11,965 nucleotides of DNA from CAVSUR01 sp052143655 (GTDB taxonomy: Bacteria > Actinomycetota > Actinomycetes > Streptosporangiales > Streptosporangiaceae): NCBI GenBank assembly GCA_052143655.1, contig JBKQSL010000009.1, positions 1 through 11,965 of the forward strand, read 5' to 3'. The translations under genes and the position numbers were made by a program. The notes beneath the pieces are model-generated. The model saw only the letters and a list, made by a program, of their open reading frames with translations, was not told the DNA's origin and searched no databases. Shown here in pieces: positions 6,111 through 11,965 of this stretch. How positions within the stretch are numbered: the stretch's first letter is position 1; each line of letters begins with the position of its first letter.

Positions 6111-7846
6111 AGAGCGTTTCCCGGATGACCCGGAGCGGCTTAGCGCCACCCGGCGGCGCGGCAGCGGAGCCTGGCGAGGCGTCCCCGCTCGCACCCCTGC
6201 CGCTGCCTCCCGTCGCCGCGCTGACCAGAACAGCCCTGGCCGGATCCGCGCCGGCCAGGCCCGGTGCCGTCCGCTGGCGGCCGCTGCCGCCCGGCAGCGC
6301 CGTCGCAGGCGGCCTGGCGGCCGGGTGCGGCCGGGCACTCGCGCGGGCGGGGGAGGCCCTCGGCGCCGCCCTGGCCGACCAGTGGCCGCTGACCCTGATC
6401 CTCACCGCCCAGGCAGTGCTCTCCGCCCGGCTGATCGGCAGCAACACCGCCTTCGCCGACGAGGCCCTGTACCTGTGGGCCGGTCACGCCGAGCTTGCGC
6501 ACCTGCTGCACGGCGCCGGCGTCCCACCGGTCGCGGGCTACTTCTCGGGCGCGCCGGTGCTCTACCCGCCGGTCGGTGCCATCGCTGACGGTCTCGGCGG
6601 CCTGGCCGCCGCGCGGCTGCTCGCCGACATCCTGATGGTGACAGCCACCTGGCTGCTGCACGACACCACCCGGCGCCTGTTCGGCCCGCGGGCCGCCCTG
6701 CTCGCCTGCGGGCTGTTCGCGGGCCTGGGCAGCACCCAGTTCCTCGGCGCGCTCGCGACCTACGACTCGCTCGCGCTGTGCCTGCTCGCCCTGGCGACAT
6801 GGCTCGGGGTGAAGGCGGCCGCGGCGGGCCCGGGCCGGCGCCGGCTGGCGGCCGGCGCCGCCGCGATGCTGGCGCTGGCCAGCGCGACCAAGTACGCCGC
6901 CGCGATCTTCGATCCGGTCGTCATCGGGATCGCGGCGGCCAGTGCCTGGCGCGAGCGGGGCGCCGCGGCCGGCGTCCGCACGGCGATGCTGATGTCCTGG
7001 ACGCTGTCCGGGCTGCTCACGGTCGCCCTGCTGGCGGCCGGCGGCTCCTACTGGCGCGGCGTCGAGCTCACGACCCTGGACCGCCCGGCGGGCAGCTTTC
7101 CTGCGCTGCTCGTGTGGTACATCAGCGGCCGGTGGGTCGGTGCGGTAGCGCTGCTGGCCGTCATCGGAGCCGCGGTCGCCGTCAGCGACCGCCAGCCGCC
7201 GCGAGCCATGACCGGCGTGCTGCTCGCCGCCGCGGTCTTCCTGGCGTCGGCCGAGCAGGCCCGCATTCACACGCTGACGTCGCTGGTCAAGCACGTCGGC
7301 TACGGCGCATGGTTCGGCTGCCCGGTCGCCGGCTACGCACTGGCCTCGCTGGCCCGGGCGATCCCGCCGGCCAAGGCGGCTGCCGCGGGACGGCTCGCCG
7401 TGGCGGCCGTGCTGCTGGCCGCACTGCCCGGAGTGCCGCTGGCAGCCGGCCATTACCGCTGGCCGGGCACCGCCGGGCTGCTGCCGGCGGTGCGCGCGGC
7501 GCTGGCCGGGCGGCCTGGCCCGGTACTGGCCAGCGACGACGGGGAGGTGCTGAGGTACTACCTGCCCGGCCCGTTGAGCGGGCGGCCGGTGACGGGCACC
7601 TGGTACTTCGAGTACACCGACCCGGTGACCGGCCGGCACCTCACCGGCCTGCCGGCCTACGCCGATGCGATCGCGCACCGGTATTTCGCTGCCGCGGTGC
7701 TGAGCTTCTGGGACACCCGGCAGACCGAGCTGGCAATCGAGCACGACCTGGCTGCCTCCCCGGACTACCGGCTGACGCAGGCAGTCCCTTACTCGGCCGG
7801 CGGCGCAGCCAGCGACTACCTGATCTACGTGCGGGACACCCCATGA
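6107..7846 (+). CDS. Polytopic membrane protein, GT39/ArnT-like (GT-C fold) glycosyltransferase
   Basis: This 579-aa protein has a Pro/Ala-rich cytosolic N-terminus (1-90) and then about ten hydrophobic segments (roughly 94-110, 165-185, 190-207, 216-235, 245-275, 291-311, 342-360, 367-381, 397-417, 424-443). A soluble C-terminal part (about 445-579) follows. The acidic pair Asp118-Glu119 in NTAFADEALYLWAGH lies in the first extracytoplasmic loop, where GT-C enzymes keep their catalytic acid. This suggests transfer of a sugar from a polyprenyl-phosphate donor outside the membrane. Donor and acceptor are unknown. The GTG at 6107 is the longest start; ATG at 6125 is an alternative, and the G-rich TGGGGGG sits too close to the GTG to decide. 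Its stop overlaps the next start (ATGA, 7843-7846), so it is coupled to the GT2 gene and probably serves the same polysaccharide. The family call is moderate: it could be a divergent flippase-like or mannosyltransferase-like protein. Confidence 0.75.
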   Translation: MKSVSRMTRSGLAPPGGAAAEPGEASPLAPLPLPPVAALTRTALAGSAPARPGAVRWRPLPPGSAVAGGLAAGCGRALARAGEALGAALADQWPLTLILTAQAVLSARLIGSNTAFADEALYLWAGHAELAHLLHGAGVPPVAGYFSGAPVLYPPVGAIADGLGGLAAARLLADILMVTATWLLHDTTRRLFGPRAALLACGLFAGLGSTQFLGALATYDSLALCLLALATWLGVKAAAAGPGRRRLAAGAAAMLALASATKYAAAIFDPVVIGIAAASAWRERGAAAGVRTAMLMSWTLSGLLTVALLAAGGSYWRGVELTTLDRPAGSFPALLVWYISGRWVGAVALLAVIGAAVAVSDRQPPRAMTGVLLAAAVFLASAEQARIHTLTSLVKHVGYGAWFGCPVAGYALASLARAIPPAKAAAAGRLAVAAVLLAALPGVPLAAGHYRWPGTAGLLPAVRAALAGRPGPVLASDDGEVLRYYLPGPLSGRPVTGTWYFEYTDPVTGRHLTGLPAYADAIAHRYFAAAVLSFWDTRQTELAIEHDLAASPDYRLTQAVPYSAGGAASDYLIYVRDTP

Positions 7847-9384
7847 CCGCGGTCACCGCCCGGGGCCGGCACCGGCAGACGCCCGGCGTGCTGCCCGAGC
7901 CGCCCAGCGACGCGGAGAAAGCCAGCTACGCCCGGCGCAGCCTGCCCTTTCTCGGCACCAGCCTGCTGGTCAGCGCGGCATGCCTGATCATCGCCCAGGT
8001 CTGGATGGAGATCAGTCATCCGCTGACCGCGGTGTTCGCCGGCTACACGCTCGTCTACGTCGCCTACCAGCTGGTCAGCCTGCCGGTTAACTTCGCCGGG
8101 CGCGGCTTCGACCTGGCCGCCCACGTGCTGCGGGTGCGGGCCTGGCGGCCGGCCTGGTGGCCGGACGTCGACATTTTCCTGCCGATCTGCGGCGAGCCCG
8201 TCGAGGTGCTGCGCAACACCTGGACCGGCGTGTTCGAGCTCATCCATGCCTACCCAGGCTGCGCGCGCGCCTACGTCCTCGACGACGGCCCGTCCGACGA
8301 GGCCCGGTCGGTCTCGGTCTCGTTCGGCTTCGGCTACTTCCGGCGGCCCGCCAGCCGGGTCTTCAAGAAGGCCGGCAACCTGAACTTTGCCTTCGAGCGG
8401 ACCAGCGGCGAGCACATCGTCGTCTTCGACGCCGACTTCCGGCCGCGGGCCGATTTCCTGGCCGAGACCCTGCCGTACCTGGACGACCCGGGGGCTGGCA
8501 TCGTGCAGACGCCCCAGTATTTCCGAGTCAGCTCGCGGCAGAGCTGGGTGGAACAGGCCGCCGGGACCGCGCTCGAGGTCTTCTACCGCGCGGTGCAGGT
8601 ATCGCGCGACCGGTTCGGCTCGGCACTGTGCGCCGGGTCCAACGCGGTGTACCGGCGCGCAGCACTGGAGCCGTCGGGCGGCTTCACGCTCATCCCGTAC
8701 GCGGAAGACTCGCATACCGGCCTGGACGCCCGGCATAGCGGCTTCCGGCTGGTCTACCTGCCGGTACCGCTGGCCGCGGGCATCTGCCCCGGGACGCTGG
8801 ACGCGTTCATGCGCCAGCAGTACCGGTGGTGCTGCGGGGCCACCTCGCTGATCTGGACCCGCCGGATGTGGCGGGTGCCGATGCCGCGGCGGGCCCGGCT
8901 GCCGTACCTGGCCGGCTGGCTGTGGAACCTGTCCATGGCAGTGCGCACGCTGGTGCTGCCGCTGATTCCGGTGACCGTGCTGGCCTTCCTGCCCGGCGAC
9001 GTCCGGCTGCGCAATGCCCTGCTGCTGCTGCCCGCAGTGGTCACCGGCACCGTGCTGTACCCGCTGTGGCACAACGCCCCCTACAGCCCCCGGGTCTGGC
9101 CGCTATCGCTGGCCGTGGGCTGGGCCCAGGTGCTGGCGCTGTGGGACTACGCCAGGAGGTCGGTGATGTCGTGGCAGCCGACGCGCGGCCCGGCCGGCGC
9201 CTCGGCCCGGTTCTGGCGCGGGGTCACGGCCTGGAACGGCAGCCTGGCGGTCTGCTGGCTGGTGCTCGCCGGGTGGCGCATCGCCACCACCGGGTCGCTC
9301 CGGTTCACCGTTGTCGCCGTGCTCGGCCTGGTCAACGCGGCCACCGTCGGCCGGCTGATCTTCCCGGGAAGGAGCGCCGCATGA
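7843..9384 (+). CDS. Processive GT2 glycosyltransferase, cellulose-synthase (BcsA/CslA-like) type
   Basis: This 513-aa inner-membrane enzyme polymerises a beta-linked polysaccharide from a nucleotide sugar and passes it through its own membrane channel. All four signature elements are visible: DDG at 147-149, the metal-binding DAD at 196-198, AED at 287-289 (variant of TED, the catalytic base), and QQYRW at 325-329 (QxxRW). KKAGNLNFAF (175-184) is also typical. There are two hydrophobic segments before the catalytic domain (36-53, 62-81) and about five after (352-380, 390-407, 416-434, 462-480, 486-503). There is no PilZ domain at the end, so no direct c-di-GMP control of the BcsA kind. I chose the ATG at 7843 because the frame upstream lies inside the previous gene. 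The overlap with that gene and with the GH26 gene (both ATGA) makes a coupled operon. The product could be cellulose, mannan or a mixed glucan; the GH26 neighbour favours a beta-1,4-mannan-like or mixed-linkage product. Confidence 0.9.
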   Translation: MTAVTARGRHRQTPGVLPEPPSDAEKASYARRSLPFLGTSLLVSAACLIIAQVWMEISHPLTAVFAGYTLVYVAYQLVSLPVNFAGRGFDLAAHVLRVRAWRPAWWPDVDIFLPICGEPVEVLRNTWTGVFELIHAYPGCARAYVLDDGPSDEARSVSVSFGFGYFRRPASRVFKKAGNLNFAFERTSGEHIVVFDADFRPRADFLAETLPYLDDPGAGIVQTPQYFRVSSRQSWVEQAAGTALEVFYRAVQVSRDRFGSALCAGSNAVYRRAALEPSGGFTLIPYAEDSHTGLDARHSGFRLVYLPVPLAAGICPGTLDAFMRQQYRWCCGATSLIWTRRMWRVPMPRRARLPYLAGWLWNLSMAVRTLVLPLIPVTVLAFLPGDVRLRNALLLLPAVVTGTVLYPLWHNAPYSPRVWPLSLAVGWAQVLALWDYARRSVMSWQPTRGPAGASARFWRGVTAWNGSLAVCWLVLAGWRIATTGSLRFTVVAVLGLVNAATVGRLIFPGRSAA

Positions 9385-10706
9385 GCATCCCGCCCACGCC
9401 CGCCGCCGGCGGGCGGCATAGCGGGCCGCCACGGCCCGCCGGGATCACCCGGATCGTGCGCAGCGACGACCTGCCGCCTGGGGTCAACGCGCTGGCGTCG
9501 GCCGACGGCAAGACGATCATCGTCCGGGACTCGCTCGACCCGGCGGGCCGGCGGCGGGCGATGCGCGAGGTGCTGGCCGCGATCCGGCGGTTCCCCCGGC
9601 TGGCCCTGGTCCCCGTGGTGCTGGCCGACGGGGCGCGCTCGCTGCTGCGCCGGTCCGGCGCAGCGATGTCCACCCTCAGCACCGATGCGCAGCAACTGGC
9701 GGCCAGCGCAGCCGAGCACGTGAATGCCGTCGCGCTGGCCGTCACCGCGGTCGCCGGGACCGCGATCGTGATCACCGCGAGCGCGGTCATGCCCGGCCAC
9801 GCCGCCCAGCCAGGCGCACGCCCGGCCCGCCCGGCCGCGGTCTCGCCCAGCCGGGCGAGCCGTGCCCGGCTGGCCCGCCCAGACCGGCTGCCGACCAGGC
9901 CGCTGAGCTACCTGGGGGTCTATGAGCCCGGCGTGCCGGGCAGCTTCGGCGGGATTTACCAGTTCGCCGTGACGATGCGGCACCATCCGGATGTCGCGCT
10001 GTATTTCAGCGGCTGGAACGAGCCGTTCCAGACCGGCTTCGCCGAGGAGGCCTACGGGATCGACGCCATCCCCGCCGTCCAGATCGAGCCCTACGGGGTG
10101 AGCCTGGCCGCCCTGGCCGCGGGCAAGTACGACGCGTACCTGCGCCGGTTCGCTGACCAGGTGCGGGCCTACGGGCACCCGGTGATCATCGGCTTCGCGC
10201 ATGAGCCCGACGGCAACTGGTACCCGTGGGGCCCGGCCCGGGTCTCCCCGGGCACCTGGATTGCGGCATGGCGGCACGTGGTCAGCGTGTTCCGGGCCCA
10301 GAACGCCAGCCATGTCACGTGGCTGTGGACGATCAACGCCCAGGGACCGTACGCGGCCCAGGCGGCCCGCTGGTATCCCGGCGCCGGGTACGTGACGTGG
10401 ATCGGCGTGGACGGCTACTACACCCGGCCCGGTGACACCTTCAGCAGCGTCTTCGGCGCTGGCCTGGCCGCGGTGCGCGGCCTGGACAAGCCCGTCCTGA
10501 TCGCGGAGACCGCGGTGGGCCCGGGCCCCGGCCAGTCCGGGCAGATCACCGACCTGTTCTCCGGCGTGCGCCGCGACCGGCTGCTCGGCCTGGTCTGGTT
10601 CGACGTCTCCCAGGACAGGGGCCAGTACCATCAGGACTGGCGGCTGGAGGGAGATCGGTCGGCTGCTGCCGCGTTCGCGCGGGCCGCTGGCTACATCCGG
10701 TCCTGA
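9381..10706 (+). CDS. Membrane-anchored GH26 hydrolase (beta-mannanase family) with unusual N-terminal domain
   Basis: This 441-aa protein has three parts. Residues 1-110 are probably cytosolic. A single hydrophobic segment follows (about 116-137), then an Ala/Pro/Arg linker (138-172). The outer domain (175-441) is GH26-like: YLGVYEPG (177-184), WNEPFQ (212-217), GKYDAYL (248-254), HEPDGNWYPWG (274-284) with acid/base Glu275, YPGAGYVTWIGVDGYY (332-347), IAETAV (374-379) with nucleophile Glu376, and VWFD (405-408). GH26 enzymes cut beta-1,4-mannan, and some members cut beta-glucans or beta-1,3-xylan. Both catalytic acids are present, so it should be active. AAGGAG (9369-9374) lies 6 nt before the ATG, which overlaps the GT2 stop. 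Its place after a synthase parallels the endoglucanase BcsZ in cellulose operons, suggesting trimming or release of the nascent polymer. The N-terminal part has no sure family. Confidence 0.9.
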   Translation: MSIPPTPAAGGRHSGPPRPAGITRIVRSDDLPPGVNALASADGKTIIVRDSLDPAGRRRAMREVLAAIRRFPRLALVPVVLADGARSLLRRSGAAMSTLSTDAQQLAASAAEHVNAVALAVTAVAGTAIVITASAVMPGHAAQPGARPARPAAVSPSRASRARLARPDRLPTRPLSYLGVYEPGVPGSFGGIYQFAVTMRHHPDVALYFSGWNEPFQTGFAEEAYGIDAIPAVQIEPYGVSLAALAAGKYDAYLRRFADQVRAYGHPVIIGFAHEPDGNWYPWGPARVSPGTWIAAWRHVVSVFRAQNASHVTWLWTINAQGPYAAQAARWYPGAGYVTWIGVDGYYTRPGDTFSSVFGAGLAAVRGLDKPVLIAETAVGPGPGQSGQITDLFSGVRRDRLLGLVWFDVSQDRGQYHQDWRLEGDRSAAAAFARAAGYIRS

Positions 10707-11128
10707 TCGGCGGCGGTGGCGGCGATCTGCTGCAGCGCGGCCCACGCTGCCGCCGGGTCGGCCGGCTGCTCGCCCGGGCTGACGGCGGCAACCCAGTCCT
10801 GGCCGTCAATGGTCAGCCGGACGCCCTGGCCGGGGCCGCGCGGTGCGGCGAGGGCCCGGACGAGCTCAGCCGGCGGGCCGCCAGCCTGCTCCCCGCCCGG
10901 CGGCTCGCGGGTCCCCCCAGGCATGGCGGCGCCGAGCCCGTCGGCACCGAGCCCGGCGGCCTGCAGCGCGGCGTCGATGACCTGCCACAGCGCGTCCACC
11001 CGCTGGGACAGTTCGGTCACGGCCGCGGCCAGCGCGCAGCCCAGCTCGGCCGCCGGGCCGCTGTCGCTGGCAGCCAGCGCGCGCGCCAGTGCCCCGATCC
11101 GCTCCAGGTCCAGCGGCGCTGTGCTCAT
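10691..11128 (-). CDS. Small hypothetical protein coupled to the XRE regulator
   Basis: I do not recognise this 145-aa protein. Its N-terminal part (1-60) is Ala/Leu-rich and helical-looking (LERIGALARALAAS, AVTELSQRVDALWQVIDAAL). A flexible Gly/Pro stretch follows (65-85), then a short beta-like segment VRLTIDGQDWVAAV (103-116) and a final helix. There is no signal peptide or membrane segment. The ATG at 11128 begins 2 nt after the stop of the regulator gene. There is no good ribosome binding site of its own, so translation is probably coupled and the protein may be a partner of that regulator. Its last 16 bp overlap the end of the GH26 gene on the other strand. The helix-linker-beta layout would fit a multimeric accessory protein, but no function can be assigned. 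Confidence 0.75.
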   Translation of the reverse strand: MSTAPLDLERIGALARALAASDSGPAAELGCALAAAVTELSQRVDALWQVIDAALQAAGLGADGLGAAMPGGTREPPGGEQAGGPPAELVRALAAPRGPGQGVRLTIDGQDWVAAVSPGEQPADPAAAWAALQQIAATAADQDRM

Positions 11129-11130
11129 GA

Positions 11131-11565
11131 CTACGTTCCGTACCGGGGCGCGGGCTCGTCGGCGCGGGCCTCCGGCAGTGCGACGCCCAGCTGCTGGGCG
11201 ATGGCCGCGAGCAGCTCGCGGGCCTGGTCCGGGTTCATCTGCCGGACCCGCTGGAGCACCTCGTTGCTGCCGGCCGCGCGGTCGGTGTCGGCGGCCAGCA
11301 CGCTGGCGGCATCGGGCCGCCCGGCTGCCGTGAGCTCGGCCGGGGTCACGCCGACGACCGCGGCCATCCGCGCCAGCGTCGAAGCCGGCCCGCGGACCGC
11401 GGCGTAGATCCCGGAGCTGACCACCTGGTAGCCGCCGGCGATCTGCCGCCACCGGCCCTCGCTGATCCCGGCCCGGCCGGCGGCCGTCCGGGCGGACAGG
11501 CCTTCGCGCCGGAGCGCGTCGGTGATGAGCGCGCCCCACGGGGGCGGCTCAGGACGGTTGGTCAT
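11131..11565 (-). CDS. XRE-type helix-turn-helix transcriptional regulator
   Basis: This 144-aa DNA-binding protein carries an N-terminal HTH: residues 11-82 include ALITDALRREGLSARTAAGR, AGISEGRWRQIAGGYQ (32-47) and LARMAAVVGVTPAELTAAGR (64-83). This is a layout typical of actinomycete XRE regulators. The C-terminal part (about 100-130, NEVLQRVRQMNPDQARELLAAI) looks helical and may mediate dimerisation. I chose the ATG at 11565 (GAAGG about 8 nt upstream); an in-frame ATG at 11592, preceded by AAGGTGG at good spacing, would add nine residues and is a real alternative. Repeats of ACCTTCGCA lie directly upstream and include the ribosome binding site of the shorter form, suggesting the protein represses its own gene. 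It heads a two-gene leftward unit and diverges from a strong rightward promoter, the layout of a local repressor such as those guarding mobile or defence-like modules. No such partner is identifiable here. Confidence 0.85.
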   Translation of the reverse strand: MTNRPEPPPWGALITDALRREGLSARTAAGRAGISEGRWRQIAGGYQVVSSGIYAAVRGPASTLARMAAVVGVTPAELTAAGRPDAASVLAADTDRAAGSNEVLQRVRQMNPDQARELLAAIAQQLGVALPEARADEPAPRYGT

Positions 11566-11571
11566 GTCGCT

Positions 11572-11591
11572 ACCTTCGCACAACCTTCGCA
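11572..11591. repeat. Tandem ACCTTCGCA operator-like repeat before the XRE gene
   Basis: ACCTTCGCA at 11572-11580 is repeated exactly at 11583-11591, an 11-bp period that puts both copies on one face of the helix. On the gene's strand the first copy contains the GAAGG ribosome binding site. The core CCTTCGCA recurs at 11697-11704 inside the rightward promoter. These are candidate binding sites for the adjacent regulator. Confidence 0.55.
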
Positions 11592-11675
11592 TCTCCGTCC
11601 ACCTTCTCTGCGCGCCAGTTTTGCGCTTCTAGCAGGCAGAACGCGACAGGGTCCGGTTGGCTCCCAGATCTACAG

Positions 11676-11689
11676 ACTTCGCGCGAAGT
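11676..11689. promoter_or_regulatory. Perfect 14-bp palindrome ACTTCGCGCGAAGT
   Basis: The sequence equals its own reverse complement and contains the CTTCGC core of the flanking repeats in both orientations. It ends 2 bp before the TTGACC -35 hexamer of the rightward promoter. This is a likely operator for a dimeric regulator, most simply the divergently encoded XRE protein. Confidence 0.6.
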
Positions 11690-11691
11690 TA

Positions 11692-11721
11692 TTGACCCTT
11701 CGCACTACTGCGGACTAAGGT
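11692..11721 (+). promoter_or_regulatory. Sigma-70-like promoter TTGACC-N18-TAAGGT reading rightward
   Basis: A -35 hexamer TTGACC (11692-11697) and a -10 hexamer TAAGGT (11716-11721) are 18 bp apart, close to the actinomycete housekeeping consensus. CCTTCGCA (11697-11704) overlaps the -35 edge and the 14-bp palindrome abuts it upstream, so bound regulator would block polymerase. The expected transcription start is near 11728, about 45 nt before the ATG at 11773. Confidence 0.65.
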
Positions 11722-11772
11722 CGCAACCGGGATCCACGGCGCGCCGCCGGGGATGGCGGGGGGGATTGAGAT

Positions 11773-11965
11773 ATGGGAGTCATGCTTTCGCTGGACCGGC
11801 CGCGGCCGCCACGCGGCAGGCGGCACGGGCAGCATGCCCGGGGCAATGCCGGCCAGCCGGTAACGGGGGCACTGGCTGCCCTGCTGCGCCCCGGGCGGAC
11901 TGGCGCCCGCCGCGTGGCCGCCCCGCGGCCGGGGCCGCGGGGCGGGGGCGCGCGGCCCCCGGCCG
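11773..11965 (+). CDS. Partial ORF running off the right edge
   Basis: The frame from ATG 11773 is open for 64 codons to the window edge. It begins MGVMLSLDRPRPPRGRRHGQ and is rich in Arg, Pro, Gly and Ala with no recognisable domain, so it may be a disordered N-terminus. A G-run (11758-11764) about 8 nt upstream can serve as ribosome binding site, and a good promoter lies upstream. ATG 11782 is an alternative start. The 207-bp spacer between this ORF and the XRE gene holds only the control elements listed. The low-complexity composition means it might be chance, but the promoter supports a gene beginning hereabouts. Confidence 0.4.
   Translation, partial: MGVMLSLDRPRPPRGRRHGQHARGNAGQPVTGALAALLRPGRTGARRVAAPRPGPRGGGARPPA

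Noticed and set aside
6140..7744. 534-aa minus-strand ORF opposite the GT-C gene, and similar long antisense ORFs at 7825-9072 and 9147-10745
   Set aside because: Gln/Arg/Gly-rich shadow frames without motifs; the plus-strand genes have hydrophobic segments and catalytic residues in the right places.
6778..7842. Upstream extension of the GT2 reading frame
   Set aside because: It is open only because of base composition; it overlaps the GT-C gene and reads as Arg/Gly-rich nonsense. The ATG at 7843 gives a normal N-terminus.
10716..11333. 205-aa plus-strand ORF opposite the XRE pair
   Set aside because: Ser/Ala/Arg/Pro-rich shadow of two genes, one of which has a clear HTH.
1..11965. CRISPR arrays, tRNA or rRNA genes, insertion sequences, integrase or attachment sites
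   Set aside because: No regularly spaced repeats, no cloverleaf or rRNA-like sequence, and no transposase or recombinase motif seen on either strand.

Overview
The window is strongly GC-rich DNA with GTG/ATG starts, tightly packed genes, a divergent glgE/glgP pair and a BldC-type regulator. Together these point to an actinomycete, probably a filamentous, developmentally complex one. I cannot name the species from sequence alone.

Layout. (1) 1-5160: alpha-glucan metabolism. glgE (maltosyltransferase, leftward) and glgP (glucan phosphorylase, rightward) diverge from a 356-bp intergenic region. This is the arrangement known from the Streptomyces GlgE locus. The left edge may touch the start of the next leftward gene (treS by analogy), but too little is present to say. 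(2) 5161-5557: a noticeably less GC-rich gene-free stretch with three consecutive inverted repeats (two of them with perfect 10-bp arms), followed by short direct repeats. It leads into (3) bldC at 5558-5776, a single-domain MerR-type winged-helix protein. (4) 5777-6106: a hairpin after bldC, no convincing gene, and an 18-bp dyad just before the next start. (5) 6107-10706: a three-gene, translationally coupled operon. It encodes a polytopic GT39-like (GT-C) membrane protein, a processive GT2 glycosyltransferase of the cellulose-synthase type, and a membrane-anchored GH26 (beta-mannanase family) hydrolase. The likely job is to make, export and trim a beta-linked exopolysaccharide. (6) 10691-11565: a leftward coupled pair, an XRE-type HTH regulator followed by a 145-aa protein I do not recognise. 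Its end overlaps the end of the GH26 gene by 16 bp. (7) 11566-11772: a compact control region with repeated CCTTCGCA motifs, a perfect 14-bp palindrome and a good sigma-70-like promoter reading rightward into (8) a partial ORF that runs off the right edge.

The glucan genes make and break storage or capsular alpha-glucan, and the operon downstream of bldC appears to make a different, extracellular polysaccharide. That BldC or the XRE protein controls these genes is only suggested by position. The most interesting items are the structured leader before bldC, the synthase-plus-GH26 operon with its odd N-terminal domain on the hydrolase, and the repeat-rich operator of the XRE regulator.
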